Positions 45,348 through 54,086 of a stretch of 64,000 bases of DNA are shown in pieces (within the stretch, counting starts at the first letter, position 1; every line of letters starts with the position of its first letter). This DNA is from FEN-1297 sp963787005 (lineage in GTDB: Bacteria; Bacteroidota; Ignavibacteria; Ignavibacteriales; Ignavibacteriaceae). The translations under genes and the position numbers were made by a program. Under the pieces are notes generated by a model, which was not told the origin of the DNA, ran no database searches, and was given only the letters and a program-made list of their open reading frames with translations. The stretch spans positions 85,282 through 149,281 of the forward strand of contig CAWBBX010000030.1 in NCBI GenBank assembly GCA_963787005.1. The letters are read 5' to 3'.

Positions 45348-46118
45348 CTATCTTTTTTCCTGCCGCGCCTTAATGGGGAGACACAACTGGCTGTGCGGAA
45401 CAGCTTCAAGTCTCGCCTTTGGAACGAGCGGGCATGTATCACACAAATGCTGGGGTTCTTCTATGCACTCAATACAGATGCCGTAGGTCCCGGAGTCAAT
45501 TCTTTTAAGCGCGTCTTCCAAATATCCTAAAAACTTGTTCTCTCTCTGCGCATAAAGGAAGGTCTTTTCCCTTTCCATAGCGTCCGTTCCCTGTTCCGCC
45601 ATATGAAGCGAGTACGGAGAATTTTCATTTATGTATTCACCAGTGGTCGGATCCAGCATCTGGTCTTTTAAATTCTGGAGCTGCTCAATAATTTCGTCTC
45701 TCTTCTCCATTATTATATCCCTGAAATGATCAAGGTCTTTCTGGCTGTACCCTTTGATCTTCTTAATCGCAATAGCTCTGGCTTCCGCGGTACTCATAAC
45801 TTCCTGCTGAGGGGCTGCTTTCTCCGCTGTCTTCTTCTTCGTAGTCTTTCTTGGCATAGTTCTCTTCTTTACCGTCCTTTTTGCTGTAGTTTTCGATTTA
45901 GTTGTTTTTTTTGCTGCCGTTGTTTTTTTTGCCTTTGCTGCATTCTTAGCCGTAGAAGTTTTCTTAGCGGCGGTTGTTTTGGCAGTTTTCTTTACTGTTG
46001 TTTTCTTTGCTTTTGACTGTGCTGCCTTAGGCTTCTTAGCAGCGGGCTTTTTCGTCTTGGAAGCCTTCGTTGCAGTCTTCTTAGCCGCCGATTTTTTGGT
46101 TGTAGATTTTTTTGCCAT
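45348..46118 (-). CDS. DksA/TraR-type protein with histone H1-like basic tail
   Basis: 256 residues. The first ~105 are Lys/Ala/Thr-rich (KKTTVKKTAKTTAAKKTS and similar), like histone H1 or nucleoid-binding tails. A coiled-coil segment follows (about 115-200, KDLDHFRDIIMEKRDEIIEQ), then a Cys-rich finger: C215, C218, C226, C229 and C246. The canonical fourth cysteine partner after C246 is an isoleucine (LCLPIK), so the metal site differs from standard DksA. Probably binds RNA polymerase or DNA and alters transcription. Lies between ileS and lspA, with an AGGAG start. Confidence 0.85.
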   Translation of the reverse strand: MAKKSTTKKSAAKKTATKASKTKKPAAKKPKAAQSKAKKTTVKKTAKTTAAKKTSTAKNAAKAKKTTAAKKTTKSKTTAKRTVKKRTMPRKTTKKKTAEKAAPQQEVMSTAEARAIAIKKIKGYSQKDLDHFRDIIMEKRDEIIEQLQNLKDQMLDPTTGEYINENSPYSLHMAEQGTDAMEREKTFLYAQRENKFLGYLEDALKRIDSGTYGICIECIEEPQHLCDTCPLVPKARLEAVPHSQLCLPIKARQEKR

Positions 46119-46134
46119 TACCGGTCTCCTTTTT

Positions 46135-49100
46135 TTAGGGATTAACCTTTTCTATTTGGATGGAGCAGTCAAACTCCCCGATTTTCCAATCTTGGCTGAA
46201 GCCCCCGTTATGATCTTCTTTTTTATCGATACTGTCGGCTAAAGTCTCGTTGGAAATATAATCACTAAACGAATTAACGGCATATACAATCTTACCGCTG
46301 CCGTCAAATTTAATTAAAATGCGGTCGGTAACCTCAAATCCGGCGTCCTTGCGCATATTCTGAATACGGTTTACGAATTCTCTCGCCAGGCCTTCGGCAA
46401 TAAGTTCTTCGCTAAGCTCAGAATCTAAAGCCACCGTAACGCCTTCTTCCGTTTCAACTACCCAGCCGGTAATCTCCGTGCTAATTATCTCAACGTCTTC
46501 CTTGCTTATACCAATATCTTCTCCGCCGGCGTTTACCTTAACTTCTTCTCCTCTTTCAAGCGCCGCTATCTCGTCCTTGCCTAATTCCTTAATAGCGTTA
46601 GCGACGGGATTTACTTTTTTCCCGAACTTCGGTCCTATTGATTTAAAATTGGCTTTGGCCGATTTACTTACAATATCCGCGTCATTTTTAAGAACTATTA
46701 GCTCTTTTATGTTAACCTCTTCCAGGATTACGTCCTTCATCTCGGACAAGGCTTCTCTCTTGGATTCATCTACCACGACCATGATTTTGCTGAGAGGCTG
46801 CCTGACTTTCAAGTTGGCTTTTGCCCTCATCGAACGTGCAAGATATACAACTTTCTGCGCAATTGCCATTTTGTCTTCAAGCTTCTTATCTGTATATTCC
46901 GCACCCGGGAAGTAAGCCAGGTGAACCGACTCGAACTCTTCTTTTTTCGTTACCGAATTAAGACTTTGGTAAAGCTCTTCCGAAATATAAGGTGCGAAAG
47001 GCGCGGTGAGTTTGGATATTTTTATCAAACATTCGTAAAGCGTCTGGTAAGCGGAAAGCTTATTCTCATTCATCTCCGATTTCCAAAAGCGTCTCCTGCA
47101 GCGTCTTACGTACCAATTGGAAAGATGGTCTATAGTAAAGTCTGATACCGCTCTAGCCGCCTTTGTTACGTCGTAATTATCCATGAACTCGCCGTATTCC
47201 TTTACAAGAGAATTCAGCCTTGAAATGATCCATTGATCTATCTCAGGACGCTTCTCGTAAGGTACGGGATCTTCCGCGAATTTAAACTCGTCTATGTTCG
47301 CGTAAAGCGTGAAGAATGAATACGTGTTCATCAGTGTTCCGAAGAATTTCCTCTGAACTTCAACCAATCCCTCTTCGTCGAACAGCGTCGGACGCCAGGG
47401 AGGACTGTTGGAAATCAGGTACCACCTTGTTGCATCGGAGCCGTACTTGTCGAAAAGTATAAACGGGTCGACGGTGTTCCCTTTCGACTTTGACATTTTC
47501 TGGCCGTTCTTGTCCAGTATCAGCTCGTTAACGATAATGTTCTTATACGCAACGCTGTCGAACAGCATTGTGGAAATTGCGTGCAGCGTATAGAACCATC
47601 CGCGCGTCTGATCGATTCCCTCGCATATGAAATCCGCCGGAAAATTTTCCTTCTCGAAAAGTTCCTTGTTCTCGAAAGGATAATGATATTGCGCGAACGG
47701 CATGGAACCGGAGTCGAACCATACGTCGATGAGCTCGGGAGTTCTCTTATATGTTTTTCCGTTCTTCTCAAAGAATATCCTGTCGACAAAAGGCTTATGC
47801 AGATCGATATCTTTAACATCCTTAATAGGGACACGCTTTCCGTCTTCCTCCAAATATCCTTCCTTCAGCTCTTCGATGCTTCCGACCGCAAACGTATCGC
47901 CGTCTTCGCTAACCCAGATTGGAAGCGGTGTGGCCCAGAATCGGTCGCGCGACAGCGCCCAGTCCTTGTTTTCCTCCAACCAGTTGCCGAATCTTCCGGA
48001 GCCGACTTCCGGAGGCTGCCAGTTGATCGTCTTATTAAGCTCCACCATCCTGTCGGCAATCGAAGTTGTTCTGATGAACCATGATTCGCGAGCGTAGTAA
48101 ATTACAGGCACGTCCTCGTGGCGCCAGCTGAACGGGTAGGAGTGGGTGATTGTTTCCTTCCTGTAAAGAGTTCCTTCTTCTTTCATCTTAATGATGATGC
48201 CCTTGTCGGCATCTTTAACAAACTGCCCCACGAAGTCCGTTATCTCTTCGGTGAACAATCCGCCTCTCGTAACCGGCTGAAGCATCGGAAGATCGTATTT
48301 CTTCGAGAGCTCGTAGTCGTCCGCGCCGAAAGCCGGGGCTATGTGTACAATTCCGGAACCGTCCTCGGTGCTTACAAAATCGGCTACCGTTACGTAAAAT
48401 GCTTTTTTATTAACTGTTAAATATTTGAAGAGCTGGTTGTATTCTTTTCCTTCGAGGTCTTTTCCCTTCAGCTCGCTTAAGATCTCAAAATCGCCATCGA
48501 TAACAGAGAGTCTTTCTTTGGCGAGAATTATCGTCTTTTCATTATTCTTTATCTTAACGTAATCTACTTCCGAACCTACAGCGAGAGCAACGTTGGAAAT
48601 CAGTGTCCAGGGTGTTGTAGTCCACACCAGGAAATACTCATCGGCGTCTTTTAATTTGAAGAGAGTGTATACCGAAGGATCTTTAGTTTCCCTATAACCC
48701 AGCGCCAGCTCGTGAGACGAAAGCACTGTTTCCGATTTGGGATCCTGCGGAACGATCTTATAATCTTTATAGATGAGTCCTTTATCGAATAAAGTTTTCA
48801 GCGCCCACCATACTGACTCGATATAATTGTTTGTGAGAGTAATATAAGCGCTGTCGAGATCGACCCAGTATCCCATCCTGGTAGTCATCTTTTCCCAAAG
48901 ATCGAGATACGTAAACACCGATTCCCGGCAAGCCTTGTTGTAATTCTCAACGCCGTAATCTACTACTTCGCTCTTATGCTTTATGCCGAGCTTCTTCTCA
49001 ACTTCTATTTCTACAGGAAGTCCGTGAGTATCCCATCCGGCCCTCCTATGCACGCGGTAGCCCTGCAACGTCTTATAGCGGCACACAAGGTCCTTAAGCG

Positions 49101-49287
49101 TACGCGACATAACGTGATGAATACCCGGCTTGCCGTTTGCTGTTGGCGGTCCCTCGTAAAACGTGTAAGATTTGGACTCGTCGCGCGTAGAAATACTTTT
49201 TTCGAAAATTTTATTTTCCTGCCAGAACTTTAAGATTCTCTCTTCTATTTCCGGGTAATTGATTTTATCTTGGATTTGTTTGAACAT
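46135..49287 (-). CDS. ileS: Isoleucyl-tRNA synthetase
   Basis: 1050-residue class I synthetase. HIGH-like PGIHHVMSRTLKD (HxxH at 57-60), editing domain with TTTPWTLISNVALAVG, and KMSKSKGNTVDPF. The C-terminus lacks the CxxC zinc finger of the E. coli type and ends in an extended domain, as in the eukaryote-like/IleS2 group. It is full length with a normal start. It sits in the yggS-divIVA-...-lspA-rluD block. Confidence 0.96.
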   Translation of the reverse strand: MFKQIQDKINYPEIEERILKFWQENKIFEKSISTRDESKSYTFYEGPPTANGKPGIHHVMSRTLKDLVCRYKTLQGYRVHRRAGWDTHGLPVEIEVEKKLGIKHKSEVVDYGVENYNKACRESVFTYLDLWEKMTTRMGYWVDLDSAYITLTNNYIESVWWALKTLFDKGLIYKDYKIVPQDPKSETVLSSHELALGYRETKDPSVYTLFKLKDADEYFLVWTTTPWTLISNVALAVGSEVDYVKIKNNEKTIILAKERLSVIDGDFEILSELKGKDLEGKEYNQLFKYLTVNKKAFYVTVADFVSTEDGSGIVHIAPAFGADDYELSKKYDLPMLQPVTRGGLFTEEITDFVGQFVKDADKGIIIKMKEEGTLYRKETITHSYPFSWRHEDVPVIYYARESWFIRTTSIADRMVELNKTINWQPPEVGSGRFGNWLEENKDWALSRDRFWATPLPIWVSEDGDTFAVGSIEELKEGYLEEDGKRVPIKDVKDIDLHKPFVDRIFFEKNGKTYKRTPELIDVWFDSGSMPFAQYHYPFENKELFEKENFPADFICEGIDQTRGWFYTLHAISTMLFDSVAYKNIIVNELILDKNGQKMSKSKGNTVDPFILFDKYGSDATRWYLISNSPPWRPTLFDEEGLVEVQRKFFGTLMNTYSFFTLYANIDEFKFAEDPVPYEKRPEIDQWIISRLNSLVKEYGEFMDNYDVTKAARAVSDFTIDHLSNWYVRRCRRRFWKSEMNENKLSAYQTLYECLIKISKLTAPFAPYISEELYQSLNSVTKKEEFESVHLAYFPGAEYTDKKLEDKMAIAQKVVYLARSMRAKANLKVRQPLSKIMVVVDESKREALSEMKDVILEEVNIKELIVLKNDADIVSKSAKANFKSIGPKFGKKVNPVANAIKELGKDEIAALERGEEVKVNAGGEDIGISKEDVEIISTEITGWVVETEEGVTVALDSELSEELIAEGLAREFVNRIQNMRKDAGFEVTDRILIKFDGSGKIVYAVNSFSDYISNETLADSIDKKEDHNGGFSQDWKIGEFDCSIQIEKVNP

Positions 49288-49334
49288 CGTTCTTCGTAGT
49301 TAATATGGTTAAGTAAAATGTTTATTCCGAAGTT

Positions 49335-49949
49335 TTAACCTATATCTTCGTATTTCTTAATTAATTCCTGTTCGGCATGGATAAATTCCTTCAGCTCTTT
49401 TTCTACTCTTTCCTTTTTGAGTATGGTATTCTTAGCCTGAAATTCCGCGTCGTTAATAATTTTTTCGGCCTTTATCTTTGCTTCTTTTATCTCCAGCTCA
49501 GCCTCTTTCTTAGAGTCCTTTACTCCGCTTTCGAAAAGCTTCAGCTTTTCCTTCATTACAGTAAATTCTTTCTGCATTGTAAATACTTCAACTACCGCCA
49601 TTCCGAAGATGGCCATTGCGCCGAGAGTAATATTTCGCAAACTGTAGAGAATAAGATTCTCGGTAAGAAGCTCGTTAGCTGAGAAATATTCCCTGAAGAA
49701 CGAGATCATGAGAACGCTTATAATAGTGACGGCAACAATAGCGGCGAAAACGGTCTTACCGCCGTGGTGCCACCCCAAGGTCTTACTTATAAACCAGCCG
49801 CATGCGAAGCAAATTATGGAAAGGACAAACCATACGGCAAAATTGTTATCGCCGAACTTAAAAAGATTGGTGTTCAAAAAATTCGAAGAGAACATTAAGA
49901 CACCCAGCAATAAAGGAGTCAGGTAATAATAGAGATGTTTCTTTTCCAT
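49335..49949 (-). CDS. Membrane protein with C-terminal coiled coil
   Basis: 204 residues: four hydrophobic segments (about 8-26, 37-57, 64-86, 102-124), then a long charged helix (about 128-204, KKEAELEIKEAKIKAEKIIN) of coiled-coil type. Its ATG overlaps the stop of the purine phosphorylase gene (TAATG). I do not recognise a family. Position between divIVA and ileS suggests a link to cell envelope or division, but this is only context. Confidence 0.75.
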   Translation of the reverse strand: MEKKHLYYYLTPLLLGVLMFSSNFLNTNLFKFGDNNFAVWFVLSIICFACGWFISKTLGWHHGGKTVFAAIVAVTIISVLMISFFREYFSANELLTENLILYSLRNITLGAMAIFGMAVVEVFTMQKEFTVMKEKLKLFESGVKDSKKEAELEIKEAKIKAEKIINDAEFQAKNTILKKERVEKELKEFIHAEQELIKKYEDIG

Positions 49950-50770
49950 TATAATTTTTTGATTACCTCTTTCATTATTAAGGTCATCTTCGGTTCGGCC
50001 AAAACCGCAGTGGCAATTATCTCTTCTACGTTAACTGGCTGAAGAGAATCGGGAAAGCACTCGTCGGTAACAATGCTGATACCGAGTACGTCTATTCCCA
50101 TGTGGTTGGCCACAATATTCTCGGGCACGGTCGACATGCCGACAACGTCGGCGCCCGTAGCCCTTAAAAATCTGTATTCCGCTCTCGTTTCCAGGTTGGG
50201 TCCCGAAACCGCAATGTAAACGCCCTTCTGTACTTTTATCTTATTCTCGAGCGCCACATCTTCCGCCAATTTTATGAGCTTCTGGCTGTAGGGCTCGCTC
50301 ATGTCCGGAAAGCGCGGCCCGAGATCATCTTCGTTCTTACCTATGAGCGGATTGTCTCCGAGAAGGTTTATATGATCGGCCATCAGCATAATGTCTCCTC
50401 TTCTGAAGAGAGGATTCATTCCGCCGCAGGCGTTTGATACCAGGAGTGTCTTTACTCCAAGAAATTTCATCACTCTAACGGGGAAGGTAATCTGCTGCAT
50501 CGTGTAGCCTTCATAATAATGAAAGCGGCCCTGCATCGCTACTACCTTCTTGCCGTTAATGCTTCCGAATATCAGTTTGCCTTCGTGCGACTCGACAGTC
50601 GACAGCGGGAAGTGCGGAAGATTGGAATATTCAATTTCATGCTCGATGTGAATTTCTTTTACCAGTCCGCCCAGCCCTGTGCCGAGTATAATACCTATCG
50701 GGTATTCTTCGGAGGTGCTTCTTCTTATCACCTCGAGTGCTTCATTTATTTTTAATTTTAAATCGCTCAT
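49949..50770 (-). CDS. Purine nucleoside phosphorylase
   Basis: 273 residues. Phosphorolysis of purine nucleosides for salvage. PIGIILGTGLGGLVKEI, the phosphate/substrate segment GRFHYYEGYTMQQITFPVRV, NACGGMNP, and TGADVVGMSTVPENIVA match trimeric PNP (type I, inosine/guanosine). Flanked by divIVA and the coiled-coil membrane protein with minimal spacing, so part of one transcript. Confidence 0.93.
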   Translation of the reverse strand: MSDLKLKINEALEVIRRSTSEEYPIGIILGTGLGGLVKEIHIEHEIEYSNLPHFPLSTVESHEGKLIFGSINGKKVVAMQGRFHYYEGYTMQQITFPVRVMKFLGVKTLLVSNACGGMNPLFRRGDIMLMADHINLLGDNPLIGKNEDDLGPRFPDMSEPYSQKLIKLAEDVALENKIKVQKGVYIAVSGPNLETRAEYRFLRATGADVVGMSTVPENIVANHMGIDVLGISIVTDECFPDSLQPVNVEEIIATAVLAEPKMTLIMKEVIKKL

Positions 50771-50773
50771 AAT

Positions 50774-51310
50774 TTAAAGCAGTTTGTTTACGATATCGTT
50801 AACGTCCACGTCGAGCTTTTCGGCTCCTTTATTTTGTTCAACCGGCAGTTCTTCCTCGCCCGTGTTTTCAACCTTCATTTCGAAGAGACGCGACTGTGAA
50901 TTTATGATGGACTTCAGGCTAGCAACCAACAAATCCTTTTCTTCTCTCAAGTGAAGAACGGCATTCCGTATCTCGTTTGCGCTTTCTCTCGCCTTCTCGA
51001 GCATCTGTGCGGCTTTTATCTCGGCTTCTTTTACCATCAGGCCGGTTTGTTTCTTTGTCGACTCAATCGACTTGGAGGAAGATTCTTGCGCTTTCAATAA
51101 AGTTTCCTGCAGGTTCTTTTCTATGCGTCTGAATTCGGCCAGCTTTGCCGAGGCGCCTTCGAGTTCCTTCTTAAGTGAATCGTTCTCCTTCTGCACAGCT
51201 TCTACTTCGACAGCCAGCTTGTCCAGAAATGCCTGAACCTCGTCCTTATCGTATCCCCTAAAGACGCGGTTGAATTCCTGTTTCTTTATGCTGATAGGGG
51301 AAATTTTCAT
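50774..51310 (-). CDS. divIVA: DivIVA-domain protein
   Basis: 178 residues from the ATG at 51310, with perfect AGGAGG. The N-terminal DivIVA motif is FNRVFRGYDKDEVQAFLDKL, followed by long coiled coils (to about 140) and an acidic tail. DivIVA proteins localise to curved membrane and organise poles and septa, mostly in Gram-positives. Its ATGA overlaps the end of the yggS gene. Confidence 0.88.
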   Translation of the reverse strand: MKISPISIKKQEFNRVFRGYDKDEVQAFLDKLAVEVEAVQKENDSLKKELEGASAKLAEFRRIEKNLQETLLKAQESSSKSIESTKKQTGLMVKEAEIKAAQMLEKARESANEIRNAVLHLREEKDLLVASLKSIINSQSRLFEMKVENTGEEELPVEQNKGAEKLDVDVNDIVNKLL

Positions 51311-52011
51311 AGCCCCTCCTTCCAATCTTTTGAGTAATCCCTGTGCCCAAAGATAGCAGAACCAATTCTCAGCATCGTAGCTCCTTCTTCAATGGCTATC
51401 TCGTAATCGGATGTCATCCCCATAGAAAGCTCCGTGAGATTAAATTCCCCGTTATTTAATTCATCCTTTAATTTACGCAAATAGGAGAAACTTTTCCTAA
51501 TTAAATTCATGTCATCAGTAAATGGGGCTATCGTCATTAATCCGACAAGCTCAATGTTCGGAAAATCTCTGCAGTAGAGAGCGAGGTCGTGGATCTCGCT
51601 TTCTTCCTCCACTCCGAACTTTGTTTCCTCCTCCGAGGTTTTAACTTGTAAAAGAACTTTTTGAACTTTGTTGTTTTTGCCTGCAAGTTTGTTGATTTCG
51701 GAAGCTAGCGAAAGAGAATCTACAGAATGAATATAATCGGCGGCTTTTATAACAAATCTAACTTTATTTCTCTGCAGGTGACCAATAAAATGCCAGTTAA
51801 CATTATCCCCTAAAACTTCATATTTCTTATCGAGCTCCTGTGCCTTGTTTTCGCCGAAATCCTTCATGCCTTCAGCCATGGCGACGTTGATCTCATCGAT
51901 CCCGAAATTCTTGGAGACCGCTATCAACTTAATCGCGGAGGGATCTCTGCCGATCTCGGAACATTTATTTCTAATTTTTTCCTTAACCTGCTGTATATTT
52001 TCGCTAATCAT
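51307..52011 (-). CDS. yggS: PLP homeostasis protein YggS
   Basis: About 234 residues, COG0325 family (TIM-barrel PLP-binding). Lysine in IKLIAVSKNF is the Schiff-base residue; NWHFIGHLQRNKV, LLQVKTSEEETKFGV and LTELSMGMTSDYEIAIEEGA are conserved. I start at the ATG at 52011. It heads the block and overlaps divIVA by four bases. Confidence 0.93.
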   Translation of the reverse strand: MISENIQQVKEKIRNKCSEIGRDPSAIKLIAVSKNFGIDEINVAMAEGMKDFGENKAQELDKKYEVLGDNVNWHFIGHLQRNKVRFVIKAADYIHSVDSLSLASEINKLAGKNNKVQKVLLQVKTSEEETKFGVEEESEIHDLALYCRDFPNIELVGLMTIAPFTDDMNLIRKSFSYLRKLKDELNNGEFNLTELSMGMTSDYEIAIEEGATMLRIGSAIFGHRDYSKDWKEGL

Positions 52012-52396
52012 AATCAATTTAAGATTGTGAATTTATGGCTTTTACAATCAATAATCAACGTTATTTAGCCTTTATAACCCCAAATAAGGGTATTGATATT
52101 GGCCAATATTAACCAGTTTTTCAAGTCATTTTTTCAACAATGACTAATAAGCTCATTTTAACCATAAAAGTAAAATTTAGTAAGGTTTTAGTAAAAAAAA
52201 GTTCGTATAAATTGCCGCAATTCACGCATGCTTTTTGTAATTTTGATGTACGAGACTTTTTTTTTAATGTGTTCGCACAAGTCAATAAATCTCTGATATT
52301 AAACTATCAACTGATTATAGAACAAAGAATACATCATATCAAAAATGACTCATATCATATATTTATTCGACAATTTTGAATTTACGGGGAATCAAT
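52012..52396. other. Divergent intergenic region between yggS and pta
   Basis: About 385 AT-rich bases with a long T-run near 52258-52266. Both promoters should be here; no conserved motif recognised. Confidence 0.4.
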
Positions 52397-53374
52397 ATGG
52401 AAAATAAAATAATAGACAAGATCAAAAGTAAAGCGGCTCAGCAGAAAAAAACTATTGTTCTGCCGGAATCTCACGACGAAAGAGTCCTAAAGGCAGCGCA
52501 GATTTTAGCCGCAGAAAATGTTGTATCGGTAGTAACTCTGGGTAATGAAGAGAAGATAAGATCCTCCGCCGAAAAAATCGGCGCCGATCTTTCCGGAGTT
52601 AGAATTATTGATCCGGAAAAATCCGACAAACTCAGTGAGTTTACGAATATTTATTACAACCTCAGGAAAAAGAAAGGTATATCAATAGAAGATGCGCGCG
52701 AAATAGTAAAGAAGGATCTCTTTTTCGGCGCTATGATGGTAAAGGAAGGAATGGCCGACGGAAGCGTTGCGGGCTCTACGGCGGCAACCGCAGACGTATT
52801 AAGAGCCGGAATTCAGTGTGTTGGTATGCCGGAGGGAATTTCGATTGTATCAAGTTTCTTCCTTATGATTTTCCCGGAGAAGATATTCAGCTTCGCAGAC
52901 TGCGCCGTAGTGCCTGATCCCGACGCTTCACAGCTTGCTGATATTGCCGTAACAACCGCAGATAATCATTCCAAGCTAACTGGCGAAAAAGCGTATGTCG
53001 CTATGCTCTCCTTTTCCACAAAAGGCAGCGCAGCTCATGAGCTGATAGATAAAGTTATAGAAGCTACTAAAATAGTTAAACAAAAAAGGCCCGATCTGAC
53101 GGTAGACGGAGAGCTTCAATTCGATGCGGCGGTTATTGATTCGGTCGGAAGAAAGAAAGCTCCGGACAGCGAAGTGGCAGGAAGAGCCAATGTTCTCGTC
53201 TTCCCCGATCTCAACGCGGGAAATATCGGCTACAAGATTGCGCAGCGACTCGGCGGCGCGGAGGCAGTGGGCCCGCTTGTGCAGGGACTCAAAAAGCCGT
53301 TCTTCGATCTCAGCCGAGGCTGCAGCGTGGACGACATCGTCAATACGGCAGCGATCTCAGCCTTGATGAGTTAG
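52397..53374 (+). CDS. pta: Phosphate acetyltransferase
   Basis: About 325 residues of the PTA_PTB family, converting acetyl-CoA to acetyl phosphate. KTIVLPESHDERVLKAAQIL at the N-terminus, KDLFFGAMMVKEGMADGSVAG, and the C-terminal FPDLNAGNIGYKIAQRLGGA are typical. I start at the ATG at 52397 (GGGGA upstream), seven codons inside a longer frame. No ackA neighbour. Confidence 0.94.
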   Translation: MENKIIDKIKSKAAQQKKTIVLPESHDERVLKAAQILAAENVVSVVTLGNEEKIRSSAEKIGADLSGVRIIDPEKSDKLSEFTNIYYNLRKKKGISIEDAREIVKKDLFFGAMMVKEGMADGSVAGSTAATADVLRAGIQCVGMPEGISIVSSFFLMIFPEKIFSFADCAVVPDPDASQLADIAVTTADNHSKLTGEKAYVAMLSFSTKGSAAHELIDKVIEATKIVKQKRPDLTVDGELQFDAAVIDSVGRKKAPDSEVAGRANVLVFPDLNAGNIGYKIAQRLGGAEAVGPLVQGLKKPFFDLSRGCSVDDIVNTAAISALMS

Positions 53375-53433
53375 CGCAGTATATTTTATATGTCACCTTT
53401 TCAGGGATTAATAGACTACTCTATTCATTTCTT

Positions 53434-53452
53434 ACCGGGGCTTTGCCCCGGT
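53434..53452 (+). terminator. pta terminator hairpin
   Basis: Inverted repeat accgggg/ccccggt (53434-53440 and 53446-53452) followed by ctttgtta, 60 bases after the pta stop. Plausible rho-independent terminator. Confidence 0.6.
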
Positions 53453-53631
53453 CTTTGTTATTTTACTCTTTAAGAGTCGGTTAGCGTACTTTTACTGAAA
53501 CTAATCCCTAAATTTATCCTCATTCAAATAATCGTATTTAGAAGAAATATAAAATTACTCGTTGTTGGAAATGGTATTGATTTTTTATAAACCGTTGAAA
53601 CGGTTATAAATTACCGGCCTTTTTTTCATTA

Positions 53632-53653
53632 ACCCACGACTTAAGTCGTGGGT
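53632..53653. repeat. Perfect palindrome acccacgac/gtcgtgggt
   Basis: Nine-base arms with a ttaa centre. Part of the cluster of palindromes in this spacer. Confidence 0.6.
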
Positions 53654-54086
53654 TAATAAGAATAATATTAAAATAAGAACCGTTTTGACGGTTTTAATCT
53701 TAGTTTCGAACAACGGGTTACAATTTTCATTAATTATGGTTATGGATGTTATTCCCTGAAGGGGAATGATAACTCAGCAATGGGCGACACCCATAGTATT
53801 TTTGCGTTCCGAATTTTTATACCCTGAAAGGGTAACATAAATCGATGTTAAACTAAATACATTTCTCTGCGGACTCTGTGTTAAAAAATTTACATGGAAA
53901 AGCGTGAATAAAAATCTTATTGCATCCATTAATCATTTTAGGTAAGTTCAAACCAACCGCGGGAATAATCCAGAGCGGATTTTACGAGGGTTAGGTTGTA
54001 CATGCCTTGAAGTTTCTTCCCAAGGCATACCCTCCGGACATTCATTCTAAAAAATACCTTCAGCAAAAAACACTAAGTAGAAAACT

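Larger units (their letters stand above)
53375..54086. other. Palindrome-rich spacer between pta and an amino acid permease
   Basis: About 710 bases with no gene. Apart from the pta terminator it has several palindromes: aaccgttgaaacggtt (53590-53605), acccacgac/gtcgtgggt (53632-53653), aaccgttttgacggtt (53678-53693), attccctgaaggggaat (53751-53767), atgggcgacacccat (53780-53794), taccctgaaagggta (53820-53833), atgccttg/caaggcat (54002-54028). A piece of the dispersed ctctgcgg repeat lies at 53863-53885. It resembles REP/BIME-like intergenic clusters. Confidence 0.6.
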
